Assembly (NCBI GenBank): GCA_963851385.1
Contig: CAWKPE010000014.1
Location: forward strand, 76,471-140,470
Origin: CAWEFA01 sp963851385
Lineage (GTDB): Bacteria; Bacteroidota; Bacteroidia; Bacteroidales; DTGW01
Length of the DNA stretch: 64,000 nucleotides
Direction of reading: 5' to 3'
Shown here: piece after piece, positions 7,835 to 17,578 of the stretch
How the letters are laid out: each line of letters opens with the position of its first letter
Numbering within the stretch: the first letter of the stretch is position 1
Position numbers and translations under genes: made by a program
The notes under the pieces: generated by a model
The model's database searches: none
What the model was told of the DNA's origin: nothing
Seen by the model: only the letters and a program-made list of their open reading frames with translations

Positions 7835-9511
7835 TTGCTTTCAATGGGTAATAATACTGATATTACTAATAGAATTGCCCTTAGTGAAAATACAACAACC
7901 ACTCCTGGACAATATTTTTATGGAATTGGAATGGCTAATCCAGTTTCCGGTATTTATGGACTTGGACTTTACGGTGGCACTAATACATCTTTACCTACTA
8001 ATACAAATATGCATATGTTCATACAAAATAATGGCAATGTGGGAATAGGTACGTATTCACCGGGAGACAAGTTAACCGTTAACGGCAATGTAACTGCTTC
8101 TTCAGGTGTTTTATCGGTGAACACTTCTGGATTGGATGGCTCTACTTACCAACGATTTATTATTTGTGCATATTCTGCAAACGGCAATTGCTTTGATTTA
8201 GCAAAAGACGCAAATAATAATAAACTCCCATTATTATTTAAATGGAGGGGTGATGCTTATAACCAGCCAGCTATGTGTTTAATGGGCAATGGTTATGTTG
8301 GGATAGGAACATCGACTCCCGCCCAAACACTTGATGTCAATGGGAATATTAGAACAAGTGGCACAATTTTAGCTGCAACAAATATCGGAATTGGAACAAG
8401 TACTCCTTTAAACAACCTGCATATAAATAAATTTGTAGATTTAAATACAACTACTACATCAACAATTAGATTGCAATCATTTTCACCTTATATGGCATCT
8501 CATTATACACATTTTTTAATAGTAGGGCAATACGACAATGCAAAATATAGCAAATTAAGTTTTTATGGTGCTAACACATCGGTTTCTACAACAGATCCTA
8601 TAAATCTCAATAATCCCATAATGGAATTATATGAAAATGGTGTAGATATTGATAGAGTTTTAACCGTAGCTGGAATAAGTTCTTCTGCAGCAATAACTAG
8701 TTTAACTGGTAATTATTATTCTGGTAGTTCCAATCTTACTTTAGCTGCTGGCGGTACAGCACGTGTAACCATATTAAGTTCGAATGGTAATGTTGGTATA
8801 GGAACAACGTCACCTCAGTCTCAACTTCATATATACGGTAGCGGTGAATTATTAAGATTACAGTCTTCAACAACTAACGGATGGAATTATTTAACATTTG
8901 CAGATTCAAATAATGATGATATGTGTGATGTGGGTTATAGTTCAGCAATAGACGAAAATACCTTTTTTATTTCAAATACTTCAAGAATGTGCTTTACAAA
9001 CACGAATGCTTCTATTACGCTTAACACTGATGGTAATGTTGGAATTAATGTTCACGTTCCTAAGAATACATTGGATATTAATGGTGGTATTGTTATTGGA
9101 CATACTTATGCAGGTTATATTACTGCTCCAACTGATGGACTTTTAGTCAAAGGTAATGTAGGTATTGGCACAACCAATCCAACTGAAATGCTTACAGTAA
9201 ATGGTAAAATTCTATCCGAAGGCGTAAGAATAGTAGGCGATGTTCCAGGTTCCGACTTTGTGTTTGAAAAAAATTACAAATTGATGAAACTCTCTGACGT
9301 GGAAAAATTTGTAAATGAAAACAAAAGGCTGCCTGAATTGCCTTCAGCCAAAGAATTTAAAGAGAACGGCTATAGTGTAGGAACTATGGATGATGTATTG
9401 CTTCGTAAAGTTGAAGAACTTACTTTATATCTCATAGAACAGGAAAAGCTGCTAAAATTCCAGGCGGAAAAAATAAAAACATTGGAAGATGCTATAAAGG
9501 AGAAGAAATAA
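7835..9511 (+). CDS. 3' part of the IS110-interrupted tail-fibre-like surface protein
   Basis: The open frame continues the 6374 fragment from 7775; the first start codons inside it are TTG 7835 and ATG 7844, so it may not be translated. The protein carries many spaced NGNVGIGTTSP-like turns (for example at 8036-8065, 8297-8320, 8790-8812 and 9150-9175), typical of Bacteroidota proteins resembling phage tail fibres. It ends with a domain containing YKLMKLSDVEKFVNENKRLP followed by a heptad-type coiled coil (LLRKVEELTLYLIEQEKLLK), as in trimeric fibres. No T9SS domain is present. The intact protein was probably a secreted trimeric fibre cotranscribed with the RHS gene that follows after 42 bases. 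Confidence 0.75.
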   Translation: MLSMGNNTDITNRIALSENTTTTPGQYFYGIGMANPVSGIYGLGLYGGTNTSLPTNTNMHMFIQNNGNVGIGTYSPGDKLTVNGNVTASSGVLSVNTSGLDGSTYQRFIICAYSANGNCFDLAKDANNNKLPLLFKWRGDAYNQPAMCLMGNGYVGIGTSTPAQTLDVNGNIRTSGTILAATNIGIGTSTPLNNLHINKFVDLNTTTTSTIRLQSFSPYMASHYTHFLIVGQYDNAKYSKLSFYGANTSVSTTDPINLNNPIMELYENGVDIDRVLTVAGISSSAAITSLTGNYYSGSSNLTLAAGGTARVTILSSNGNVGIGTTSPQSQLHIYGSGELLRLQSSTTNGWNYLTFADSNNDDMCDVGYSSAIDENTFFISNTSRMCFTNTNASITLNTDGNVGINVHVPKNTLDINGGIVIGHTYAGYITAPTDGLLVKGNVGIGTTNPTEMLTVNGKILSEGVRIVGDVPGSDFVFEKNYKLMKLSDVEKFVNENKRLPELPSAKEFKENGYSVGTMDDVLLRKVEELTLYLIEQEKLLKFQAEKIKTLEDAIKEKK

Positions 9512-9525
9512 TATTAGTATTTACC

Positions 9526-9540
9526 AAACCTGACAGGTTT
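9526..9540. repeat. Single REP palindrome
   Basis: An exact AAACCTGACAGGTTT lies between the fibre gene and the RHS gene, ending 13 bases before the RHS start codon, so it sits in the likely ribosome-binding region. Unlike the other intergenic copies it has no inverted partner. Confidence 0.85.
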
Positions 9541-9553
9541 AAAATCACTACAA

Positions 9554-12500
9554 ATGAAAAAACTTTTTATTGCACTGGGGTTGTTCTATGCAGCCATGGC
9601 TTTTCCCCAGGATGTTTTCAACTTAAATGTAAACTCGACTTATACGGATGCCAATTTATCTGTTGATTTAAATGCAATTAAAGAAATTGATCTTATACCT
9701 GGCTTCAATTGTAGTCCTAGTTTAACGGGAGGAAAATATTTTAACGCCAATATTTACGACTGGGCCGTTCCTCCTGCTGATGATGAAAATATTTTACCAA
9801 CAGATGATATTACTAAAACGGGCAGGGTAGTCGGTGCAACTTCCGGACAATACAGTGTTACTCCTAACGGAACCGCATCTTATTCAATTCCCATTAATGT
9901 TTCTCCGGGTACTGCAGGCATGCAACCCAAGCTTTCAATTGTATATAGTAACATGGGTAGTGACGGAGTATTAGGAACAGGTTTCTCTATAGCAGGTCTG
10001 TCTATGATTAGCAGGGTGCCTTGTACTTTAATCCAGGATAATATTGTTAGTGGTGTTGATTTTGACGACTATGATAAGTATGCCCTCGATGGAAACAGGC
10101 TTATGCTTAAAAACCCTACTGATATTTATGGACATAGTGACGTAGAATATTATACCGAAATGGCTACGTGGCAAAAAGTAATCTCAAAAAATTATTCCAG
10201 TACTTATAGAGGACCAACATATTTTACTGTACAAACCAAATCAGGATTAACTGAAGAATATGGTAATACTCCTGATTCAAAAATTATTGCTCCTGCTAAA
10301 AACGTTGTTGCATATTGGCTCATCCATAAAATATCTGATATTGCCGGTAATTATATGACTTATACATACGAGTGCGATACTGATGGAGATTACAGGATAG
10401 CTGAAATAGATTATACAGGCAATTCTGCCGCATCTTTAAGTACATATTGTAGCGTTGTTTTTGATTATATTGACAGGAATAATACAACTCCTTATTATAT
10501 TAATGGTAGTAAGATAGTTCAGAAAAAACTTTTAAAAACCATAAGCTGCAAATATGGCAGCGATGTTGTAAGGCAATATGATTTTAACTATCGCTACAAC
10601 CAGCTAGCTAATAAAGTATTACTGGTTAGTGTTACCGAATCAGGTGCAAATGGTACCAAATTCAATCCAACCCAGTTTTTTTATGATGATAATAAAGATT
10701 ATTCTCAATTTAGTTCTCTTAATTCCAACTCATTTACTTTAGATATTGCCCCGAATATAAGTGCAAGACCTCAAATGGTGTTTGGTGACTGGAACAAGGA
10801 TGGAAAGACAGATTTTGTAGCCTGTATGAATGGAAGTCTTAATTACCGGTTATATTTTTCAAATAGCGACGGTTCATATACTGATAAAGGTATGACCGAT
10901 GAAGGTATGCAACTGGTAAGTTTACAGGGCGGTGATTTTAACGGTGACGGTTATACCGATTTGTTTTTTGTTGATGGAGGTCCCAATGCTACGAGAACAC
11001 TTAGAATTTATAAATATGATCCTACATTACAAAACTTCGATTTTACTAATTATATAACTGTAGGTCAAGTACCCTATGTTAATGGCGGAGATCAATATTT
11101 TGCTGCTGACTTTAACGGGGATGGACTTTGCGATATTCTAGTGAGAAGAGATTTAGCTCCTCCTGTCACTGCATATTACCTGGATGTATATTTGAACAAA
11201 GGTGATGGAACATTTGATATGAAAGAGACTTTTGTACCTAGTTCCCGGGGAGATAATTATTTCGGTGATGTCAATGGGGATGGTTTGCTTGACTTAATTG
11301 TCCGTGATGGCGGAACAATGAGAATTTTCTTATTCGACGGCAATTATTTTACTCAGGTTACTCCGACTTATACATTACCTTGTGACGGAGATATTAAAGT
11401 TGCAGATATTAATGGAGATGGAAGACCGGATATTTTATTTGCTAGCGTCAATGGAATACAAGTTATACATCCTGTTGTACCTGCATCAAAAATATATATT
11501 CCACTTACCAACAAATGGGTGTACACATGTACAAACGCCACTTATGAAACTAAAAACCTGATTACTGATTTTAGCAGTTACCCTCAAGGTGCTTATGGAT
11601 GGACAGCAGACGCAATTGAAACCGGTGACTTTAATGGCGACGGAAGGACCGATATAATGGTTTATGAGACTGGAACCAGAGGTAGTTCATATTATACTCT
11701 TTTAAAAATATACATTAATACTGCTTATGGACATTACCTGGAATATACCGTTAATAATGCATATACACATGGGTATACCTTTATGCCCGTGGATTTAAAT
11801 GGTGATGGAGCAACGGATATTTTAAAAATAAATCCGAATGATATGGCAACGCTATCTGCTCTTTATATGCCTTTCTCTGAAATGTTTTCTTCAATGGTAA
11901 ATAAGGTCAGCGATGGCTTGGGCAATGTGATTCAAATAAACTACAGTACAATAAGTGATCGTACTGTGTATCCTGCAGTCGATGTGCCATCTAACAATGA
12001 TTTTAATTATCTTCAATCAGGCCTGCCGGTTGTAAAATCTGTAAAAACGACTAATTCCAATCCCAATGATTTAAGTTCTGAAACGGATTACTACTATCAT
12101 TGGGCCATGATGCATAAAAAGGGCCGTGGATTTCTCGGCTTTGAGTCTATTACAAAAACTGATGTTGAAACCGGGATTAAATCAGAAGACCTTTTTACTT
12201 TTGATATTCCTACATACTTTACTGCACTTTTGAGTTCTTTTGTTATAGGAAATGATGGATATACAATAAGCAGTTCAGACAATAATCTTAGATGCGTTTC
12301 TACTCCTTATGGATATACATGGCGCACTATTTCAAATGATATTTATAAATATGAATTAGGTTCAACTGTCTACTATGATCATGTCTTTACTGAAAATTCT
12401 TTTGATGACTTTGGTAATGTTTTAACTATTAGTCAGACTTATAGCAATGGTGATGTTGTTTTAACTACCAATACCTATACCAATGACGCAACGAACTGGA

Positions 12501-15500
12501 TATTGGGAAGATTAACCCAGGCAACGGTAACAAAAACATCTGGAGGGGTATCTTATACCAAAAAGAGCAGTTTCACTTATAATACAAATGGAGTTCTGAA
12601 TAGCGAGACAATTGAGCCTGACAGGTCGGCCTATACTAGTTCCAAGGCATATACTTATGATGCTTTCGGAAATGTTAAGACAATTACTTATTCCGCCACC
12701 GGTATATCAAACCGTGTTGAGACAAAAAACTATGATACATGGGGCAGATTTGTGTTGCAGTCAATTAATGCCAAAAATCAAACTATAACCAAAACTTATG
12801 ACTTTGAAACAGGCAATGTACTTAGTGAAAAGGATGCAAATAATGTTACTGTAAGTTATACTTACGATGACATAGGCAGACTTTTCACGACAACTTCCCC
12901 AACAGGTATTACAACCCAAACTACTTATAACTGGGTACCTACTGGCACAGGCACTAATGGTGCAATTTATTATACCAGTACCACCACGCAAGGATTACAG
13001 AATGAAGCAAAGGAATATTTTAACAGTCTTGGTAAATCAGTCAAGAAGAGTGTCAAAGGTTTTGATGGAACGAGTATAGTAACGGCAACTGATTACGATT
13101 CCGAAGGAAGGCCCTGGCATCAATATAAAGCCTGTTTTGATGGCACAACAGCGCTGCATACGGATTATAAATATGATATCCTGGACAGACCTGATACAGT
13201 TATTATGACCGATGGCGGAATTATTACAACTACCTATTCCGGTTTTACTTCTTCGGTAACAAACCAACTTGGCCAAACGGAAACCAGGACAATGGATGCT
13301 CAGGGAAGGTTATCGAGTGTTCAGGACAATGCAAATAAAGTACTGAATTATGGATATGATATACTCGGTGAATCTGACCTGACCTCTGTAACGAAAACGG
13401 TAATTACCGATTCGAAAGGTAATCAAACAATAATGTTTTATGATATCAACGGCAACCGAACAAAAATTGTCGATCCCGATATAGGTACGGTAACGTACAC
13501 TTACGATGCCATTGGCAGGCTCGTTTCTCAAACGGATAATAAAGGGGCAACAGTTTCATTTACTTATGATGAACTTGACCGGACAAAAACCCGCACAGAA
13601 AATGAAGGCACGACTGCCTGGACTTACGATACCGAAACCAATGGAATTGGTAAACTGGCAAATGTAGCTTTAACAGGTACCAATAATCATTCACAAAGCT
13701 TTAAATACGACACTTATGGCCGGGTGTACCAAACCACCGAAACTATTGATAAAGCTTATACCACATCATTCACTTTTGATAGTTATGGCAGGGTAATTAC
13801 AACTACTTACCCAACGAATGGTGTCGATCCGTTTGTTGTCAAAAATATTTTTAACAGTTATGGATATCTTTCGCAGGTAGTGAATAACGCTAACCCTTCT
13901 TTGGCATATTTTACGGCTAATACAATGAATGCAGCCGGCCAGATGGCACAGTTCACTTTAGGGAATGGTTTGGTTACAACTCGCAATTATTATGATGCTA
14001 CTGACCTGGTGAAAGAAATTACTACTTCGGGAAACAAACAGGACCTGTATTTTGAATACGATGCGCTTGGGAATCTTACAAAAAGACAGGACAAAACCCG
14101 CACCAATCTTTACGAGACTTTTGCTTATGATGGGCTCAACCGGCTTATATCACAACAGCTTTATAACAACACTCCTGTTACAGTTCAGTACGACGAAATA
14201 GGCAACATTACCTCAAAGTCCGATGTGGGTACCTACGGATATGACGCGTCCAAACCTCACGAACTGTCAACGATTAATGGCAGCTCTTCGGTTATTCTCC
14301 ATTTGCAGCAGAATGTTACTTATACTTCCTTTGATAAAGTCAGTACTATTATCCAGAATGATCAGACCGGTACACAAAATGAAATGGACTTCCAGTATGG
14401 ATTCGATCACAACCGCATTACAGTTAAAACTTATGCAAACAGTACTTTGACAAAAACCAATATTTATGTTGGAGGACTTTATGAAAAAGAAACTGCAGGA
14501 AGTTTAACAAAGGAGATGCATTACATTACCGCGGGAGGCAGCGTTATAGCAGTATATACCCGAAACAGCGATGGTACCAGCAGTACCAATTACCTGCATA
14601 AGGATCACCTGGGCTCAATACAATGCATAACGGATGAAACTGGCAACGTTAAAGTAGCCGAATACAACTACGATGCATGGGGTGTGGCGCGTGATCCTGC
14701 AACTTGGCTGCCATTGCCCGGCACAACAACGCACATGTTCAATCGTGGGTATACGGGACATGAACAGCTCGATTTGTTCAGTCTTGTGAATATGAGCGGC
14801 CGCATTTACGACCCAATCCTGGGCCGTTTCCTGAGTGCAGACATAGTGATACAGGATATAAATAACATGCAATGTTACAACCATTACAGCTATTGCCTGA
14901 ATAACCCGCTTTCCATGACCGACCCCACAGGTTATACTTGGTTAGATAATAATTGGAAAAGCATTGTGACAACTATGGCTGCAATTGCAGTATCATTTGT
15001 ACTTACTCCGGCAAGTGCCACGTTTATACAAGCAGTTTTAGGAGGTGCTGCAGGAGGTTTTACTGGAGGTTTTACAGGAGCGTTGCTTAACGGGGCGAGC
15101 TTTACCGATGCTCTGGCATGCGGAATAAAAGGAGGGATAATTGGAGGAATAACAGCGGGACTCATGAATGAAGTGGGTACTCTGGGTAAAAACCTGATAG
15201 ATAAAGGCTGTAATAAATTTGCAGTTTACGCTTTAAAAGCTGAACTTCACGGAGATATTGCAGGTTTAAGCAATGTGGTGCAGGGAGGCAAATTTGGCAA
15301 TGGCTTTATGACCGGTGCTTTATCCGAGTTTGCAGATGAAGGTATTATGAGCGCAGCTAGTGGAATAAGCAACTCAACAGAACAAAGAATTGTATGTGTT
15401 GTAGCTGCTGCTGCAGCAGGAGGCACCATAGCTGAAATTGGCGGAGGTAATTTTGGTAATGGCGCTATTACGGGAGCTTATCAGATGTTGTTTAATCATT

Positions 15501-15919
15501 TGCCGGATGAGAAACCAGAAAAAGATGAATCAGCAGTTGCAGATAAAACAAAAGTAGCTCGAGCACCTTCACAACCTGTATACATGTATAATAGAGAAAG
15601 TAATACACTCGAAATGATTAGTACTGTAAATGACCTTGTAGATGTAGTTTATGAAAACAATGTTACTCCGGTAGTAGATTACGTTTTATGTATTGTAAAA
15701 ACAATTAAAGACCCTTCTGATTTACCTTTAAATGTTTTTGAAGCATTAAACGGAGAAATAATATTGTCATTAAAAGCTGCAGCCTTATATTACAATTCAA
15801 AAGATTGCCAGGAACAAATGTTATATGATTTCCGTATTGATATGACACTTCGTGAACAGGAAGGATTAGATTGTTCGAATGATAGAAGAATTATTGATAA
15901 ATTAATGAGGGATCGTTAA
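9554..15919 (+). CDS. SpvB/RHS-repeat polymorphic toxin
   Basis: This is a 2121-residue secreted RHS protein. Residues 1-18 are a signal peptide. Residues ~90-380 are the SpvB domain (GQYSVTPNGTASYSIPINV...SDGVLGTGFSIAGLS). Residues ~405-760 hold seven FG-GAP/VCBS calcium-binding motifs such as GDFNGDGYTDLFF, ADINGDGRPDILF and VDLNGDGATDILK. YD/RHS repeats follow to ~1700 (YDAFGNVKTITY, YDIDGNRT-like), then the core end RIYDPILGRFLSADI...NNPLSMTDPTGY, with DPTGY near residue 1790. The remaining ~330 residues form the variable tip: a glycine-rich helical stretch, then a ~120-residue unrecognised domain ending in DKLMRDR. By analogy with RHS/Tc toxins the shell encloses a toxic C-terminus. The next gene starts one base after the stop. 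Confidence 0.9.
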   Translation: MKKLFIALGLFYAAMAFPQDVFNLNVNSTYTDANLSVDLNAIKEIDLIPGFNCSPSLTGGKYFNANIYDWAVPPADDENILPTDDITKTGRVVGATSGQYSVTPNGTASYSIPINVSPGTAGMQPKLSIVYSNMGSDGVLGTGFSIAGLSMISRVPCTLIQDNIVSGVDFDDYDKYALDGNRLMLKNPTDIYGHSDVEYYTEMATWQKVISKNYSSTYRGPTYFTVQTKSGLTEEYGNTPDSKIIAPAKNVVAYWLIHKISDIAGNYMTYTYECDTDGDYRIAEIDYTGNSAASLSTYCSVVFDYIDRNNTTPYYINGSKIVQKKLLKTISCKYGSDVVRQYDFNYRYNQLANKVLLVSVTESGANGTKFNPTQFFYDDNKDYSQFSSLNSNSFTLDIAPNISARPQMVFGDWNKDGKTDFVACMNGSLNYRLYFSNSDGSYTDKGMTDEGMQLVSLQGGDFNGDGYTDLFFVDGGPNATRTLRIYKYDPTLQNFDFTNYITVGQVPYVNGGDQYFAADFNGDGLCDILVRRDLAPPVTAYYLDVYLNKGDGTFDMKETFVPSSRGDNYFGDVNGDGLLDLIVRDGGTMRIFLFDGNYFTQVTPTYTLPCDGDIKVADINGDGRPDILFASVNGIQVIHPVVPASKIYIPLTNKWVYTCTNATYETKNLITDFSSYPQGAYGWTADAIETGDFNGDGRTDIMVYETGTRGSSYYTLLKIYINTAYGHYLEYTVNNAYTHGYTFMPVDLNGDGATDILKINPNDMATLSALYMPFSEMFSSMVNKVSDGLGNVIQINYSTISDRTVYPAVDVPSNNDFNYLQSGLPVVKSVKTTNSNPNDLSSETDYYYHWAMMHKKGRGFLGFESITKTDVETGIKSEDLFTFDIPTYFTALLSSFVIGNDGYTISSSDNNLRCVSTPYGYTWRTISNDIYKYELGSTVYYDHVFTENSFDDFGNVLTISQTYSNGDVVLTTNTYTNDATNWILGRLTQATVTKTSGGVSYTKKSSFTYNTNGVLNSETIEPDRSAYTSSKAYTYDAFGNVKTITYSATGISNRVETKNYDTWGRFVLQSINAKNQTITKTYDFETGNVLSEKDANNVTVSYTYDDIGRLFTTTSPTGITTQTTYNWVPTGTGTNGAIYYTSTTTQGLQNEAKEYFNSLGKSVKKSVKGFDGTSIVTATDYDSEGRPWHQYKACFDGTTALHTDYKYDILDRPDTVIMTDGGIITTTYSGFTSSVTNQLGQTETRTMDAQGRLSSVQDNANKVLNYGYDILGESDLTSVTKTVITDSKGNQTIMFYDINGNRTKIVDPDIGTVTYTYDAIGRLVSQTDNKGATVSFTYDELDRTKTRTENEGTTAWTYDTETNGIGKLANVALTGTNNHSQSFKYDTYGRVYQTTETIDKAYTTSFTFDSYGRVITTTYPTNGVDPFVVKNIFNSYGYLSQVVNNANPSLAYFTANTMNAAGQMAQFTLGNGLVTTRNYYDATDLVKEITTSGNKQDLYFEYDALGNLTKRQDKTRTNLYETFAYDGLNRLISQQLYNNTPVTVQYDEIGNITSKSDVGTYGYDASKPHELSTINGSSSVILHLQQNVTYTSFDKVSTIIQNDQTGTQNEMDFQYGFDHNRITVKTYANSTLTKTNIYVGGLYEKETAGSLTKEMHYITAGGSVIAVYTRNSDGTSSTNYLHKDHLGSIQCITDETGNVKVAEYNYDAWGVARDPATWLPLPGTTTHMFNRGYTGHEQLDLFSLVNMSGRIYDPILGRFLSADIVIQDINNMQCYNHYSYCLNNPLSMTDPTGYTWLDNNWKSIVTTMAAIAVSFVLTPASATFIQAVLGGAAGGFTGGFTGALLNGASFTDALACGIKGGIIGGITAGLMNEVGTLGKNLIDKGCNKFAVYALKAELHGDIAGLSNVVQGGKFGNGFMTGALSEFADEGIMSAASGISNSTEQRIVCVVAAAAAGGTIAEIGGGNFGNGAITGAYQMLFNHLPDEKPEKDESAVADKTKVARAPSQPVYMYNRESNTLEMISTVNDLVDVVYENNVTPVVDYVLCIVKTIKDPSDLPLNVFEALNGEIILSLKAAALYYNSKDCQEQMLYDFRIDMTLREQEGLDCSNDRRIIDKLMRDR

Positions 15920-15920
15920 A

Positions 15921-16391
15921 ATGAAAAAGTTTAATTGTTTGTTCATGTTATTAATATTATTAGCTTGTAATAATATTAAAAATAAAAAAAATATAATTAA
16001 TAATTATAAAAACTGTGATATTAAAAATTTTTTACAAGTTGCTAATAAATGTTATGAGAAAGAAGATTATAAAAGAGCAATAGAATTGTACAATAAAATT
16101 ATAAATTGCGATTCCTCTCTTGGAGAAATCTATTTTAAAAGAGGCAATTGTCGAGCTTTTTTAATGGATTATGAAGGTTCTAATGAAGATTACTTTGAAG
16201 CCATTAAATTTAAATACAGGTTAAAAAGCTCATATTTTAATCTGGGATTAAATGAATATTTACTTTTTAAGGATTCTTTAGCATTACAATATTTTGAAAT
16301 AGCTAAAAAATATGGATATAATGAAAAGAAAATTGACTACTTAATTAAATCATGCAAATATAAAAACAGGAAGTCAAATGTGACAATATGA
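15921..16391 (+). CDS. Small TPR lipoprotein, putative immunity protein for the RHS toxin
   Basis: The 156-residue product has a signal peptide with lipobox (LILLACNNI). One or two TPR-like helical pairs follow (CYEKEDYKRAIELYNKIINCDSS, then GEIYFKRGNCRAFLMDYEGSNEDYFEAIK). Its start is one base after the RHS stop and its 3' end overlaps the next start by four bases, so the three genes are translationally coupled. The base composition is far more AT-rich than the RHS gene and codons are mostly A/T-ending, suggesting separate acquisition with the toxin tip. A gene in this position is usually the toxin's immunity gene; this is inferred from position alone, since no immunity family is recognised. 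Confidence 0.7.
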   Translation: MKKFNCLFMLLILLACNNIKNKKNIINNYKNCDIKNFLQVANKCYEKEDYKRAIELYNKIINCDSSLGEIYFKRGNCRAFLMDYEGSNEDYFEAIKFKYRLKSSYFNLGLNEYLLFKDSLALQYFEIAKKYGYNEKKIDYLIKSCKYKNRKSNVTI

Positions 16392-16792
16392 TTATTTTAA
16401 GAATTATTAAATGGACTTTTGAAGGAATTTTTTATTCCTTTTATTCATTTGCAATAGCTTTTAAAGGATTTTTATGGCTACGTTCTTTGAAATTTCCATT
16501 TATAAATGCTCTGATTGCTATATCATTCTTTGAATTATTAAATATTTATTCAATTTTTAGACTAAATAGATCAATAAAATTATTTGATAAAATAATTAAT
16601 GTCATCATTTTATGTTCTCTTATATATTTTTTAAATTTTTTATATTTTCGATATAAGAAAAGGTATTTAGTGGTCATTAATAAAATAAGTTATTTTTCAA
16701 ATTTTAAAAAAAAGGCTATTTATAACATTACATTAGCATATATAGTCATATCTTTTTTTTTGTTTTTAATCTCATATTGGGAAACATTATAG
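16388..16792 (+). CDS. Small integral membrane protein of unknown function downstream of the RHS toxin
   Basis: This 134-residue protein is predicted to have three or four membrane helices (around residues 15-35, 38-58, 70-92 and 112-132) joined by short basic loops. I recognise no family. Its ATGA start overlaps the TPR lipoprotein stop. Very high A+T and near-exclusive use of A/T-ending codons match the lipoprotein gene. It could be a second immunity protein, which would fit a toxin acting on membranes or in the periplasm, or unrelated cargo carried with the variable toxin tip. Confidence 0.65.
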   Translation: MIILRIIKWTFEGIFYSFYSFAIAFKGFLWLRSLKFPFINALIAISFFELLNIYSIFRLNRSIKLFDKIINVIILCSLIYFLNFLYFRYKKRYLVVINKISYFSNFKKKAIYNITLAYIVISFFLFLISYWETL

Positions 16793-16871
16793 ACTAGGCT
16801 CTATGCTAGGCGTAGAATGCAAATAAAAGAAAAAAATAAAAAGGGTTAAGCGTAGTTTTCTTTAAACCTTT

Positions 16872-16904
16872 AAACCTGACAGGTTTTGGAAACCTGTCAG
16901 GTTT
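16872..16904. repeat. REP pair (REPIN-like), copy 2, upstream of the RAYT gene
   Basis: AAACCTGACAGGTTT (16872-16886), three bases, then AAACCTGTCAGGTTT (16890-16904), lying 40 bases before the RAYT start. Such flanking pairs are typical of RAYT loci. Confidence 0.88.
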
Positions 16905-16944
16905 GACAAAGAGGTGATGTTGAATAAATTAAAATTTAGTAATA

Positions 16945-17574
16945 ATGGATAATAATAGTCCATTGGAATTTGGTAAATATTACCACATATATAACCGCGG
17001 CATCAACGGCTGCAATTTGTTCTTTGAAAACAAAAATTACAACCATTTCCTTAATTTAATGGAAAAACATTTAACACCAGTTGCAGATGTATTGGTATGG
17101 TGCCTGATGAAAAACCATTTTCATCTATTGGTAGAGATTAAAGAGAATTTTAAACCTGACAGGTTTCAAAAACCGATTCCTAAACCTGACAGGTTTAAAA
17201 AACCTGTCAGGTTTGATAAACCCACCAACCCATCCCAATGTTTTTCCAATTTATTTAACGCTTATACAAAAGCCATTAACAAAAGATATGATCGTACTGG
17301 TGCGTTATTTGAAAGGCCGTTTCATCGTAAGTCGGTAGAAAATGAAGAATATTTAATGGAATTGGTCAGGTACATTCATAATAATCCGGTTAATCATGGC
17401 TTTGCTGATTCGGCAATTGATTATCCGTGGTCGTCTTACGGAACAGTAATTTCGTTAAAACCTACAAAACTTAAAAGAGAAATTATTTTAGAATGGTTCG
17501 GTGGAAGAGAAAATTTTAAAGAAGTACATGAAAATGAAAAATATTTATATTTAGATGAGATAGAAGTTAATTAA
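16945..17574 (+). CDS. REP-associated tyrosine transposase (RAYT, Y1/TnpA_REP family)
   Basis: RAYTs are single-domain HUH/Y1 nucleases thought to nick and move REP/REPIN palindromes. The 209-residue protein begins with the family's FGKYYHIYNRGINGCNLFF, has the HxH metal site in LMKNHFHLLVEIK (residues ~53-65), and the catalytic tyrosine in MELVRYIHNNPVNHG (Tyr ~143), with LFERPFHRKSVENEEYL just before it. Unusually, residues ~70-92 (FKPDRF, PKPDRFKKPVRFDKP) are encoded by REP palindromes lying in frame inside the gene, between the HxH block and NPSQCFSNLFNAYTKA. The gene is flanked by REP pairs at 16872-16904 and 17579-17611. It stays open, so it may be active. Confidence 0.93.
   Translation: MDNNSPLEFGKYYHIYNRGINGCNLFFENKNYNHFLNLMEKHLTPVADVLVWCLMKNHFHLLVEIKENFKPDRFQKPIPKPDRFKKPVRFDKPTNPSQCFSNLFNAYTKAINKRYDRTGALFERPFHRKSVENEEYLMELVRYIHNNPVNHGFADSAIDYPWSSYGTVISLKPTKLKREIILEWFGGRENFKEVHENEKYLYLDEIEVN
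17152..17214. repeat. Three REP palindromes inside the RAYT coding sequence
   Basis: AAACCTGACAGGTTT lies at 17152-17166 and 17182-17196, and the complementary orientation AAACCTGTCAGGTTT at 17200-17214, so the last two form a normal pair with a 3-base spacer. In the RAYT frame they encode KPDRF, KPDRF and KPVRF, avoiding the TGA present in another frame of the palindrome. Confidence 0.92.
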
Positions 17575-17578
17575 AATT

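Noticed and set aside
14615..15429. Several minus-strand open frames within the RHS gene
   Set aside because: They are mirror-frame shadows of the Gly/Ala-rich RHS tip without start signals or family matches.
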